Program-made: the position numbers and the translations under genes
The notes under the pieces: model-generated
Seen by the model: only the letters and a program-made list of their open reading frames with translations
Database searches by the model: none
Told to the model about the DNA's origin: nothing
Source of the DNA: Mangrovactinospora gilvigrisea
Lineage (GTDB): Bacteria; Actinomycetota; Actinomycetes; Streptomycetales; Streptomycetaceae
Assembly: GCF_001879105.1 (NCBI RefSeq)
Contig: NZ_MLCF01000132.1
Location: forward strand, 1-42,619
Direction: 5' to 3'
Length of the DNA: 42,619 nucleotides
Shown: positions 24,055 to 31,798 of the stretch, one piece after another
Layout: every line of letters begins with the position of its first letter
Position numbering within the stretch: the first letter of the stretch is position 1

Positions 24055-25293
24055 TCACCGCCCGGGGTCGAGCGGCAGGACGGCCGTGGTGGTCCAGCCG
24101 GGGGCGGCCGGGGCGGCGCTGAGGGTGCCGCCCAGCGCCTCGACGCGGGCGGTGAGTTCGGCGAGGCCGAGGCCGCCGGCGCCGCGGTGCCGGCGGCGGA
24201 GCCGGGGGGCGGGTCCGGACGCGGCGCCGCCCCCGTCGTCGTGGACGGAGACGCGCAGCCGCTCGCCGTCCCGCTCGACCCGGACGGTGACGGCCGCGCC
24301 GGTGCCCGCGTGCCGGCGGACATTGGTGAGCGCCTCGACGACGAGCCGGTGCACCGCCTCCTCCACCTCCGGCGCCGCCGCCGCGTCCGGCCCTGAGTCC
24401 GCCCCCGCCTCCAGCCGGGCCGTCGGCCCGAACCGCTCCACCACCTCGGCCAGTTCGGCGAGCCCGTGCCGGCGCGGCGAGGGCGCGCGGTCCGGGGCCG
24501 CGCCGGTGCCGTCCGGGTCGCGCAGCGTGCTGACCGTGCGGTCCATGGAGTCCAGCGCGCGCAGCCCCGCCGCCTCGATCCGGGCCAGCAGCGCCTTCGC
24601 CTCCGCCGGGTCCGTCTCGCCGAGCTGCCCGCCCTGCGCCTCCAGCACGATCCCGGTGACCTCGTGCGCGACGAAGTCGTGCAGATCGCGGGCGACGCTG
24701 AGGCGCTGCTCGCGCTGCGCCTCGGCGATCGCGCGGACCCGCCGGGTGTCCAGCGTCCGCAGGTAGAGGCCGATGCCGCCGGCGACGACCGCGACCAGCA
24801 GCCCCATCGCCGCGCCCACCAGGTGGTCGGCGAGTTGCTTGCCCGGCTGGTGGAGGGAGAGCCGCAGCGGCAGCAGCACCAGCGCGGTGCCGGTGAGCGC
24901 GGTGACGGCGGCCGCGGTGCGCGCGTCCGGGATCCTGACGGCCCGTCCGACGAGCACGGTCAGCGCGGTGGCCTCGATCAGCCCCCAGAGCCCGGCCGCC
25001 GAGATCGGCCCCGGGTAGAGCGGGTCGAGGAGGAGCGAGAGGACGGCGGCGAGCGCCGCGGGCCCGGCGAGCGGCGGCCGCCCGGACCGCGGCCAGCAGG
25101 CGGCGGCCGCGGCGACGGCGGCGGTGACGACGACCGGCAGCGCCTTGAGCGCCGGGACGGAGGAGACCGGCAGCAGCACCGCCGGCAGCGCGGCGAGCAG
25201 GCAGGCGATCAGGGAGCCGCGCGGCACCCGGGCCGGTCGGCGGGACGCGGTCGCTCGGAGGGGCACGGCCTGTCGGCGGGGCACCGCCGTCAC
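24055..25293 (-). CDS. NarL-type sensor histidine kinase
   Basis: A 412-residue kinase. An Arg-rich N-terminus is followed by several hydrophobic spans between about residues 25 and 178. The HisKA_3 motif comes next (ARDLHDFVAHEVTGIVLEAQ, phospho-acceptor His205), then the ATPase region (VVEALTNVRRHAG as N-box, DDGGGAA as G1-like, GGLGLAELTARVEALGG). The GTG start at 25291-25293 overlaps the response-regulator stop (GTGA), so the pair is coupled. There is no large extracellular loop, so it probably senses within the membrane, as in many kinases that control ABC exporters. The lipoprotein gene follows after 76 bases. Confidence 0.93.
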   Translation of the reverse strand: MTAVPRRQAVPLRATASRRPARVPRGSLIACLLAALPAVLLPVSSVPALKALPVVVTAAVAAAAACWPRSGRPPLAGPAALAAVLSLLLDPLYPGPISAAGLWGLIEATALTVLVGRAVRIPDARTAAAVTALTGTALVLLPLRLSLHQPGKQLADHLVGAAMGLLVAVVAGGIGLYLRTLDTRRVRAIAEAQREQRLSVARDLHDFVAHEVTGIVLEAQGGQLGETDPAEAKALLARIEAAGLRALDSMDRTVSTLRDPDGTGAAPDRAPSPRRHGLAELAEVVERFGPTARLEAGADSGPDAAAAPEVEEAVHRLVVEALTNVRRHAGTGAAVTVRVERDGERLRVSVHDDGGGAASGPAPRLRRRHRGAGGLGLAELTARVEALGGTLSAAPAAPGWTTTAVLPLDPGR

Positions 25294-25970
25294 CCCGCGG
25301 ACGGGGGCCGGTGGACGAGGCCGGACTCCCACGCCCGCACCGCGATCCCCACCCGGTTCCGCACCCCCAGCTTCCGCTGGATGCTGGCCACGTGGGTCTT
25401 CACCGTGCCGGGGGAGATGAACAGCTCGGCGGCGATGTCGGCGTTGGTGAGGCCCTCGGCGACGCGCCCGGCGATCTCCTCCTCGCGGTCGGTGAGCGGC
25501 TCGTCCGGCCCGGGCCGGCGGTCGCCGCGGCGGGGGCGTCCGGTGACATGGCTGAGCAGGCGGACCGTCACCTCGGGGCTGATCAGGCTGTCCCCGGCGA
25601 CCGCGGCGCGGACGGCGGCCACCAGCAGGGCCGGGCCGGAGCGCTTCAGCAGGAACCCGGAGGCGCCGTTGCGGAGCGCCGGGTAGAGGTATTCGTCCAG
25701 GTCGAAGGTGGTGACCACGACGACGCGGAGGGGGTCGGCGCCGCTGTCCGGGGCGGGCGCGACCAGCTCCCGGGTGAGGGCGATGCCGTCCATCCCGGGC
25801 ATCCGGACGTCGACCAGGGCGACGTCCGGGCGGTGCTGCCGGGCCAGCGCGAGGGCCGTCCGGCCGTCGGGCGCCTCGGCGACGACCTCGAGGTCGGGCT
25901 CGTGCTCGAGGATGCGGCGCATGCCGCGGAGCGCCATGGGCTGGTCGTCGGCGAGGAGGACTCGGATCAC
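25290..25970 (-). CDS. NarL/FixJ-type response regulator
   Basis: A 226-residue two-domain regulator. The receiver has acidic pair Asp8/Asp9 (LLADDQP), phospho-acceptor Asp54 (VALVDVRMPGMDG), Thr in VVVVTTFDLDEY and Lys in FLLKRSG. The C-terminal LuxR-type helix-turn-helix reads LTDREEEIAGRVAEGLTNADIAAELFISPGTVKTHVASIQRKLGVRNR. GTG 25968-25970 starts right at the receiver (VIRVLLADDQ); a GTG at 26001-26003 would add 11 residues. It probably activates its own operon with the kinase, lipoprotein and ABC exporter. Confidence 0.93.
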   Translation of the reverse strand: MIRVLLADDQPMALRGMRRILEHEPDLEVVAEAPDGRTALALARQHRPDVALVDVRMPGMDGIALTRELVAPAPDSGADPLRVVVVTTFDLDEYLYPALRNGASGFLLKRSGPALLVAAVRAAVAGDSLISPEVTVRLLSHVTGRPRRGDRRPGPDEPLTDREEEIAGRVAEGLTNADIAAELFISPGTVKTHVASIQRKLGVRNRVGIAVRAWESGLVHRPPSAG

Positions 25971-26013
25971 GCGATCGAAGGGTACGGGGTCGGGACGGGG
26001 CACGCGGCGCGGG

Positions 26014-26028
26014 TACCCCTATGGGGTA
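26014..26028. promoter_or_regulatory. CsoR-like copper operator
   Basis: TACCCC-TAT-GGGGTA is a perfect 6+3+6 inverted repeat 12 bases before the DUF6153 start. C-tract/G-tract dyads of this form are the operators of CsoR-type Cu(I)-sensing repressors. A TAGGGT -10-like box (26027-26032) overlaps its right arm, which suits repression and would give a leaderless transcript starting near the GTG at 26040. It also lies 44 bases upstream of the divergent response-regulator gene. Confidence 0.6.
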
Positions 26029-26039
26029 GGGTCCGTGGG

Positions 26040-26441
26040 GTGCGTGGACCTGGCGGCGCGGTGCGGGTGGTGGCCCTGGTGGTCGCTGCGCTCGCGTTGC
26101 TGCTGCATCACGGGGCGGGGGACGCCGTGGGGGTTCGGCACGGTGGGCATGGCGCGGCCGGCTCTTACTCGTCCGCGCCCCGCGGCAAAGCCGCCGATAT
26201 GCAGAGCCGCGCGCCCCTGAACGGCTCAAGCGTGCACGTCGACGGGGCGATGGGCGGCTCGTGCGCGGCGCCGCACTGCGCCTCGGCGGATGTGCGGGGG
26301 TTCTCGCTGGCCGCGCCCGTCGCGGGGGCGCTCGCCGGGGATGCCGCCGCCTTGCCGGGGCGGGTCGCCGCCGCCGCGGACGCGCCGCGGGCGCACGGTC
26401 CGCCTCCCGATCTCTCGGTCCTCTCGGTGCTGCGCATATAG
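26040..26441 (+). CDS. DUF6153 family small exported/membrane protein, copper-associated
   Basis: A 133-residue protein with an N-terminal hydrophobic segment (VRVVALVVAALALLL), then a His/Met-containing stretch (HHGAGDAVGVRHGGHGAA), GAMGGSCAAPHCA with a Cys pair, and a C-terminus PPDLSVLSVLRI. That ending and layout match DUF6153 proteins of Streptomyces. The function of the family is not established. His, Met and Cys residues in an exported part, a copper-type operator in front and a multicopper oxidase behind suggest periplasm-side copper handling. The GTG at 26040 is probably read from a leaderless mRNA. Confidence 0.75.
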   Translation: MRGPGGAVRVVALVVAALALLLHHGAGDAVGVRHGGHGAAGSYSSAPRGKAADMQSRAPLNGSSVHVDGAMGGSCAAPHCASADVRGFSLAAPVAGALAGDAAALPGRVAAAADAPRAHGPPPDLSVLSVLRI

Positions 26442-26501
26442 GCCGATCGGCCTGTCCGCAGCTGATCGCCCTTACCGAGAGACCGAAAAGAGAACACCGT
26501 C

Positions 26502-28124
26502 ATGAACGCGATCAACCGTCGCTCCCTGCTCCTCGCGGGCCTCGGCACGGCCGCCGCCGGGACGCTGGCCGCCTGCTCGGCGTCGTCCTCCGGCGGGTCC
26601 GCCGACGCCGCCGCACCCAAGCTGGTCCCCGTCGCGGGGGCCGCGGTGGCGGCCGCCGAACGCCGCCGGAAGCACACCGGACGCACCCGCAGCGTCGCCC
26701 TCACCGCCGCGCCCGCCGAGCTCGACCTGGGCGGACGCACCGTCAGCAGCTGGGCCTTCGACGGTCGGCTGCCCGGCGCGGCGCTCCGGATGACGGCCGG
26801 CGACACCCTCGCCGCCACCGTCACCAACAAGCTGCCCGCGCCCACCACCGTGCACTGGCACGGGGTGGCGCTCCGCAACGACATGGACGGCGTCCCCGGC
26901 CTCACCCAGCCGGCCGTCGCCAAGGGGGACTCCTTCACCTACCGGTTCACCGCGGACCGGCCGGGCACCTACTGGTACCACCCGCACGTCGGCGTCCAGC
27001 TGGACCGCGGCCTCTACGGGACGCTGGTGGTGGAGGACCCGCACGAGCCGCTCTCCTACGACGACGAGTGGCTGGTCGTCCTCGACGACTGGCTCGACGG
27101 GGTCGGCGGCGCCACCCCGGACGCCGTCCTCGCCGAGCTCACCAAGGGCATGGGCGGCACGGGCCACGGCGGGGGCACCAAGAAGAAGAGTGGCGGCGGC
27201 CACGACATGGACGGCATGAAGGGGATGGGCGGCACGCGCCCGCTCTCCGGCTCCATGGGCGGCTCCGGCTCGCACATGCTGATGGGCGCCACCAGTCGGC
27301 TGCTGGGCGGCGACGCCGGGGACGTGAAGTACCCGTACCACCTGGTCAACGGCCGCCTCCCCACCGCACCGGACAGCTACCGGGGCCGGCCCGGCGCCCG
27401 CGTCCGGCTGCGGATCGTCAACGCCGGCGCCGACACCGCCTACCGGGTCGCGCTCGGCGGGCACCGGATGAAGGTCACCCACACCGACGGCTTCCCCGTC
27501 GAGCCCGCCGCCGTCGACGCGCTGCTGCTCGGGCCGGGCGAGCGCTACGACGCCCTGGTCACCCTCGGGGACGGCGTCTTCCCGCTCACCGCGCTCGCCG
27601 AGGGCAAGGGCGGCGGCGGGATGGCCCTGGTGCGGACCGGCTCGGGTGCGGCCCCGTCCGCGACCGTCCGCCCGAAGGAGCTGGACGGGCGGCTGCTGAC
27701 CGCGGACCGGCTGCGCGCCGCCGCCGACGTCCGCCTCAAGGCCGCCGCCCCGGACCGGACGGTGCGGATCGCGCTGACCGGGTCGATGGCGAAGTACGAC
27801 TGGTCGCTCGACGGCCGCCGCTACGACAGCGGGAACCCCCTCGCCGGGGCCCTGACGGTCCGCCAGGGCGAGCGGGTGCGGCTGGAATTCGCCAATCGCA
27901 GCGACATGTGGCACCCGATGCATCTGCACGGCCACACCTTCGCGCTGGCCGGAGCCTCCGGTTCCGCCGGCCAGGGGCCGCGCAAGGACACGGTGATCGT
28001 CCTGCCCGGGCAGACCGTCCGGGCCGAGTTCGACGCCATCAATCCGGGCCGCTGGATGGTGCACTGCCACAACGCGTACCACGGCGAGGCCGGGATGATG
28101 GGCGTGCTGGGCTACCTCGCCTGA
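26502..28124 (+). CDS. Multicopper oxidase (CueO/CopA-like), Tat lipoprotein
   Basis: A 540-residue three-domain laccase-type enzyme. The N-terminus has a twin-arginine signal ending in a lipobox (NRRSLLLAGLGTAAAGTLAAC), so it is probably anchored outside the membrane. All copper motifs are present: HWHG (from His118), HPH (from His160), HPMHLHGH (from His471) and HCHNAYH (from His521), with Met532 as the likely axial ligand. A Gly/Met/His-rich insert (GHGGGTKKKSGGGHDMDGMK) resembles the Met-rich copper-binding loops of CueO. It likely oxidises Cu(I) to less toxic Cu(II). It is cotranscribed with the DUF6153 gene 60 bases upstream. Confidence 0.95.
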   Translation: MNAINRRSLLLAGLGTAAAGTLAACSASSSGGSADAAAPKLVPVAGAAVAAAERRRKHTGRTRSVALTAAPAELDLGGRTVSSWAFDGRLPGAALRMTAGDTLAATVTNKLPAPTTVHWHGVALRNDMDGVPGLTQPAVAKGDSFTYRFTADRPGTYWYHPHVGVQLDRGLYGTLVVEDPHEPLSYDDEWLVVLDDWLDGVGGATPDAVLAELTKGMGGTGHGGGTKKKSGGGHDMDGMKGMGGTRPLSGSMGGSGSHMLMGATSRLLGGDAGDVKYPYHLVNGRLPTAPDSYRGRPGARVRLRIVNAGADTAYRVALGGHRMKVTHTDGFPVEPAAVDALLLGPGERYDALVTLGDGVFPLTALAEGKGGGGMALVRTGSGAAPSATVRPKELDGRLLTADRLRAAADVRLKAAAPDRTVRIALTGSMAKYDWSLDGRRYDSGNPLAGALTVRQGERVRLEFANRSDMWHPMHLHGHTFALAGASGSAGQGPRKDTVIVLPGQTVRAEFDAINPGRWMVHCHNAYHGEAGMMGVLGYLA

Positions 28125-28174
28125 GCCCCGCGCTCCGGCCGCCGCCGCCGGCCCGGCCGCCCGACTCCGCTTCG

Positions 28175-28189
28175 CGCCCGTCCCGGGCG
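28175..28189. terminator. Hairpin after the copper operon
   Basis: CGCCCG-TCC-CGGGCG, a perfect 6-bp stem 50 bases after the oxidase stop. There is no T-run. The rest of the 190-bp gap shows only the ribosome site of the next gene. Confidence 0.4.
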
Positions 28190-28314
28190 GGTCGCGCGGG
28201 TGGCCGGGTCCCGCCCCCGCGTGAACTTCCCCCGCCCGCCACCCGTTCGGAAGATTGGCACCGGGTTCGACGGGCGGTGCCGTCCTAGGATGCGTGCTGG
28301 GAGGAAAAGGGACG

Positions 28315-28929
28315 GTGGCAGCAGTGACTACCCGTGCTGTGAGGGCTCGCTTCACGCGACTGGCCCGCCTCCTCGGCCTGGACCGGAACACGCTGCGGCG
28401 CCGTGCCGACCGCGTCCGCACCCTGCTCGGCGCGCTGCTCGGGCTGCTGGTCGCCGGCGCGGCGGTGGGCGCCTGGGTGCTCGGCGTCCGCGTCTACCAC
28501 GCGCAGCAGGACGCGGTGCAGCGGATGGTGGCCCGGTTGCACCGGGTGCCGGCGACGGCGCTGGAGACGGCGCCGGCCCCGGCGGACGGCAGCGCCACGG
28601 GGGCGCATCCCACCGTCATGGTGCGCTGGACGGATCCGGTGAGCCGTGCGCGGCTCACCGGCGAGGCGCAGGTGCCGGACGGCACGGTGCGCGGCGAGCG
28701 GGTGCCGATCTGGCTCACCTCGGCGGACGTGCCGGCGCCGATCCCGCAGCGGACCGCCGACCTGGCGGCCGGCTCGGCGGGTGTGGGCGCGGTGGCCTGG
28801 CTGGGCGCGACCGGGGTGCTGGTCGCCGGGCACCTGGGCGCGCGCCGCCTGGTGACGTCCCGCCAGCTGCGGGCCTGGGAGCGGGAGTGGGACGAGATCG
28901 GCCCCCGCTGGTCCAAGCGGTTCCACTAG
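28315..28929 (+). CDS. Rv1733c-like membrane protein
   Basis: A 204-residue protein with two membrane spans, LLGALLGLLVAGAAVGAWVLGVRVY near residues 43-67 and GVGAVAWLGATGVLVAGHLGA near residues 158-178. They are separated by an extracellular loop of about 90 residues (HAQQDAVQRMVARLHRVPATAL, then VRWTDPVSRARLTGEAQVP). This layout, with the (V/A)RW-D loop motif and a cytoplasmic tail, is that of actinobacterial Rv1733c-type proteins. Their function is unknown. GTG 28315 follows the strong ribosome site GGGAGGAAAAGG (28299-28310). Confidence 0.82.
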   Translation: MAAVTTRAVRARFTRLARLLGLDRNTLRRRADRVRTLLGALLGLLVAGAAVGAWVLGVRVYHAQQDAVQRMVARLHRVPATALETAPAPADGSATGAHPTVMVRWTDPVSRARLTGEAQVPDGTVRGERVPIWLTSADVPAPIPQRTADLAAGSAGVGAVAWLGATGVLVAGHLGARRLVTSRQLRAWEREWDEIGPRWSKRFH

Positions 28930-29082
28930 TTCCGCTGGGCCGCTCCGGTCGGCCGCAGCCGCTCTGACCTCAGGTTTCGCGGCATGTCGGGGACCAACGG
29001 GCCCTGGGGGAGGGGGTGCCTCCGCCGGATTCTGGTGGCGTTCCGCCGGATGAGCCACCGGGACCGGGAGGAGTGGGACGCC

Positions 29083-29757
29083 ATGGCCGAGGACGAGCCG
29101 CGGACGAAGGCGGCGCCCCCGTCGGCGCCGAGGAACAGCGTGCGGGTGGAGGTCGACGAGGGCACCCCGTCCCGCTGGATCTGGATCTTCAAGTGGCTGC
29201 TGCTGATCCCGCACTACCTGGTGCTGCTGGCGCTGCACCTGGCGGTGGCCGTGGTCTGGGTGGTGGCGCTCTTCTGGATCCTGCTGTGCGGCCACTACCC
29301 GCGGCCGCTCTTCGACTTCTCCCTCGGGGTGCTGCGCTGGACGTGGCGGGTGGGGGCGTACGGGTACGCGGGCCTGGTGACGGACGAGTACCCGCCGTTC
29401 TCGCTGGCCGAGCGGCCGGAGTACCCGGCGCGGGTGACCGTCGACCACCAGGAGCACTACAGCCGCGGGCTGGTGCTGGTGAAGTGGTGGCTCCTGGCGC
29501 TGCCGCAGTACGTGCTGGTCTCGACGTTCACGGGGAGTCTGGCGGTGCTGGGCGGCGGCGGGTTGGCGCTCACCCTGACGCTCTACGCCGGTATCGCACT
29601 GCTGTTCACCGGGCGCTACCCGCGGGGGATCTTCGATCTGGTGATCGGTTTGCACCGCTGGCAGATCCGGGTGTTCGCCTATGTCGGGCTGTTGACGGAC
29701 GAGTATCCGCCGTTCCGGCTGGACCAGGGCGGATCCGAGCGGGCGGAGGAAGTCTGA
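29083..29757 (+). CDS. DUF4389 tandem-domain membrane protein
   Basis: A 224-residue membrane protein made of two similar DUF4389 halves. Each has a Trp/Leu-rich opening (IWIFKWLLLIPHYLVLLALHL and VLVKWWLLALPQYVLVSTFTG), a G-x-YPR-x-[LI]FD turn (GHYPRPLFDF and GRYPRGIFDL), an RW box and a DEYPPF end (LVTDEYPPFSL and LLTDEYPPFRL). Each half contributes about two spans. The function of DUF4389 is unknown. ATG 29083 is preceded by GGGAGGAG. A 153-base gap separates it from the Rv1733c-like gene, and a strong dyad overlaps its stop codon. Confidence 0.88.
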   Translation: MAEDEPRTKAAPPSAPRNSVRVEVDEGTPSRWIWIFKWLLLIPHYLVLLALHLAVAVVWVVALFWILLCGHYPRPLFDFSLGVLRWTWRVGAYGYAGLVTDEYPPFSLAERPEYPARVTVDHQEHYSRGLVLVKWWLLALPQYVLVSTFTGSLAVLGGGGLALTLTLYAGIALLFTGRYPRGIFDLVIGLHRWQIRVFAYVGLLTDEYPPFRLDQGGSERAEEV

Positions 29758-29769
29758 CACAGTGTCAGA
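29753..29769. promoter_or_regulatory. Perfect 7+3+7 inverted repeat before rodA-like gene
   Basis: TCTGACA-CAG-TGTCAGA, overlapping the stop codon of the DUF4389 gene and 76 bases before the rodA-like start. A further TTGTGTC half-site follows at 29770-29776, and GTGTGACAC occurs at about 29806-29814. It looks more like a regulator binding site than a terminator, because of the repeated TGACAC/GTGTCA half-sites. Confidence 0.5.
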
Positions 29770-29844
29770 TTGTGTCGGGAAACCGAGTGGTCATCGTGAT
29801 GCGGGTGTGACACGTCCGAGGCACTCGCGTGGTACCGATCCCCC

Positions 29845-31041
29845 ATGACCATGCCGATCCGGCTGACGCCGGAACGCCCCGCCCTCGTACGCCTGTTCGG
29901 CCGCGGCGCCGCGGCGCGGCGCGTCGACTGGCCGATGGTGGCCGCGGCCCTCGCCCTGATGCTCGTCGGATCGGTGCTCTCCTGGTCCGCCACGGCCCAG
30001 CAGGAGATCAACCAGGGCGGCAACCCGCACTTCTACCTCGACCGCCAGCTGGTGAACGCCGCGATCGGGGTGGCGCTCGGCGCGGCCGTCACCGCCGTCG
30101 ACTACCGGCGGATCCGGCCCTACGCGATCTTCATCTACGGCGCCGCGATGCTGCTGCTCGCCACCGTGCTGACGCCGATCGCCTCCACCGTCAACGGCGC
30201 CCACTCCTGGATCGTGCTCGGCGGCGGCCTCTCCGTGCAGCCCTCGGAGTTCACCAAGCCCGCGGTGATCCTGCTGATGGCGGCGCTGCTGGCGGACGCG
30301 GTGGACGCCCGGGACGCGGCCGTGCCGACGGGGCGTCAGCTGGTCGCGGCGCTGCTGGTGGCGCTGGTGCCGGCCGGCATCATCATGGCCATCCACGAGC
30401 TGGGCACCGCGATGGTGCTGGGCGCCATCGCGATCGGGGTGGTGGCGGTCGCCGGGATGCGGGCCCGCTGGCTCGCCGCGATGGCCGGGGTCGGGGCGGT
30501 CGTCGTCTTCGCCGCCGTCCAGCTGCACGTCCTCTCCCAGTACCAGGTGGACCGGTTCGCGGCCTTCGCCGACCCGCGGCTGGACCCGTCCGGCGTCGGC
30601 TACAACGCCCAGCAGGCCCGGATCGCCATCGGCTCCGGCGGGCTGCTGGGCGCCGGCCTCTTCCACGGCTCGCAGACCAACGGCGGCTACGTCCCCGAGC
30701 AGCACACCGACTTCGTCTTCACGGTGGCCGGCGAGGAGTTCGGGTTCGTCGGCGGGATCGTGCTGATCGGGCTCTTCGGGGTGGTGCTCTGGCGGGCCCT
30801 GGGGATCGCCCGCCACGCCGGCGACCGGTTCGGCACGCTGGTGGCCGCCGGGGTGGTCTGCTGGATCGCCTTCGAGGCCTTCGAGAACATCGGGATGACG
30901 CTCGGCATCATGCCGGTCGCCGGCATCCCGCTGCCGCTGGTCTCCTACGGCGGCTCCTCGATGTTCGCCACCTGCATCGCGCTCGGGCTCCTGCAGTCGG
31001 TCCGGATCCGCGCGGGATCCGGGCACGGCTCCGCACGGTGA
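29845..31041 (+). CDS. RodA/FtsW/SpoVE (SEDS) peptidoglycan polymerase
   Basis: A 398-residue polytopic membrane protein with about 10 spans. SEDS signatures are present: VLGGGLSVQPSEFTKPAVIL, then GGYVPEQHTDFVFTVAGEEFGF with the catalytic Asp in the TDF motif, and GIPLPLVSYGGSSM near the end. SEDS proteins polymerise lipid II with a partner class B penicillin-binding protein. None is encoded here, so this is an orphan copy, unlike the rodA of the mre cluster or ftsW of the dcw cluster. It resembles RodA more than FtsW in length. Start MTMPIRLTPERPAL at 29845. A MarR gene follows after 35 bases. Confidence 0.9.
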   Translation: MTMPIRLTPERPALVRLFGRGAAARRVDWPMVAAALALMLVGSVLSWSATAQQEINQGGNPHFYLDRQLVNAAIGVALGAAVTAVDYRRIRPYAIFIYGAAMLLLATVLTPIASTVNGAHSWIVLGGGLSVQPSEFTKPAVILLMAALLADAVDARDAAVPTGRQLVAALLVALVPAGIIMAIHELGTAMVLGAIAIGVVAVAGMRARWLAAMAGVGAVVVFAAVQLHVLSQYQVDRFAAFADPRLDPSGVGYNAQQARIAIGSGGLLGAGLFHGSQTNGGYVPEQHTDFVFTVAGEEFGFVGGIVLIGLFGVVLWRALGIARHAGDRFGTLVAAGVVCWIAFEAFENIGMTLGIMPVAGIPLPLVSYGGSSMFATCIALGLLQSVRIRAGSGHGSAR

Positions 31042-31076
31042 CGTCCGGGGCCGCCCGCGGCCCGTACGCTGGCCCC

Positions 31077-31574
31077 ATGGTGGTGAGCGACGGGCCCGAG
31101 GCCGCCGGCCTCGGCGAGGAGCTGTTCCGGACCGCGGCCGCGCTGCGCCGCCTGCAGCGGAGGCGGCTGCGCGGCAGCGTCCCCGGCCCGCCGCTGCGCG
31201 GCGCCCAGCTGGAGCTGCTGCACGTCGTCGAGGAGCACCCCGGGATCGGCGTCGCCACCGCCGCCCGCGCGCTGCGGCTCGCCCCCAACTCCGTCTCCAC
31301 CCTCATCCGGCAACTCGCCGACCTGGGCATGCTCGCCCGCGAGCCCGATCCGGACGACGGCCGCGCCGTCCGGCTGCGCCTCACCGAGGCCGCCGAGCGC
31401 CGCCTCGCCGCCTGGCGCGCCGCCCGCTCCCGGCTCGCCGCCGAGGCGATGGGCCGCCTCGCCCCCGCCGACCGCACCGCCCTCGCCGCCGCCCTCCCCG
31501 CCCTCCGCGCCCTCCTCTCCGCGGTGGAGGAGGGGCCGGACATCGCCGTCGTCCCCACCGACGACGCGTCCTGA
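31077..31574 (+). CDS. MarR family transcriptional regulator
   Basis: A 165-residue winged-helix protein: GIGVATAARALRLAPNSVSTLIRQLADLGMLAREPDPDDGRAVRLRLTEAAERRL is a clear MarR helix-turn-helix and wing. ATG 31077 gives MVVSDGPEAAGLGEELFRTAAALRRLQ. It begins 35 bases after the rodA-like gene and is probably cotranscribed with it. The TCTGACA/TGTCAGA dyad before the rodA-like gene could be its operator. A factor-independent-type hairpin follows at 31647-31672. Confidence 0.92.
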   Translation: MVVSDGPEAAGLGEELFRTAAALRRLQRRRLRGSVPGPPLRGAQLELLHVVEEHPGIGVATAARALRLAPNSVSTLIRQLADLGMLAREPDPDDGRAVRLRLTEAAERRLAAWRAARSRLAAEAMGRLAPADRTALAAALPALRALLSAVEEGPDIAVVPTDDAS

Positions 31575-31646
31575 TCCGCCGCCGATGGGGGCGCGCGGAC
31601 GGCCGGAGACCGGCCAAACGCCGTGCACCACAGTTGTCCTGACCTC

Positions 31647-31672
31647 GCCCTGCGCACTCGACGCCGCAGGGC
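31647..31672 (+). terminator. Hairpin terminator after marR
   Basis: GCCCTGCG (31647-31654) pairs perfectly with CGCAGGGC (31665-31672) around a 10-base loop and is followed by GTTTCCTGTT. It separates the rodA-marR unit from the accessory operon. Confidence 0.7.
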
Positions 31673-31798
31673 GTTTCCTGTTGCCTGCCGAGTCGGACAC
31701 GGGAAACCGTCCTGATCGCCTTGTCCGGCGTCGCCGCCCCATCGCAGGCTGAATCGCGGTGGCCGAGCGCCGCCCGGACCGATTCCTCGGAGGCCAGC

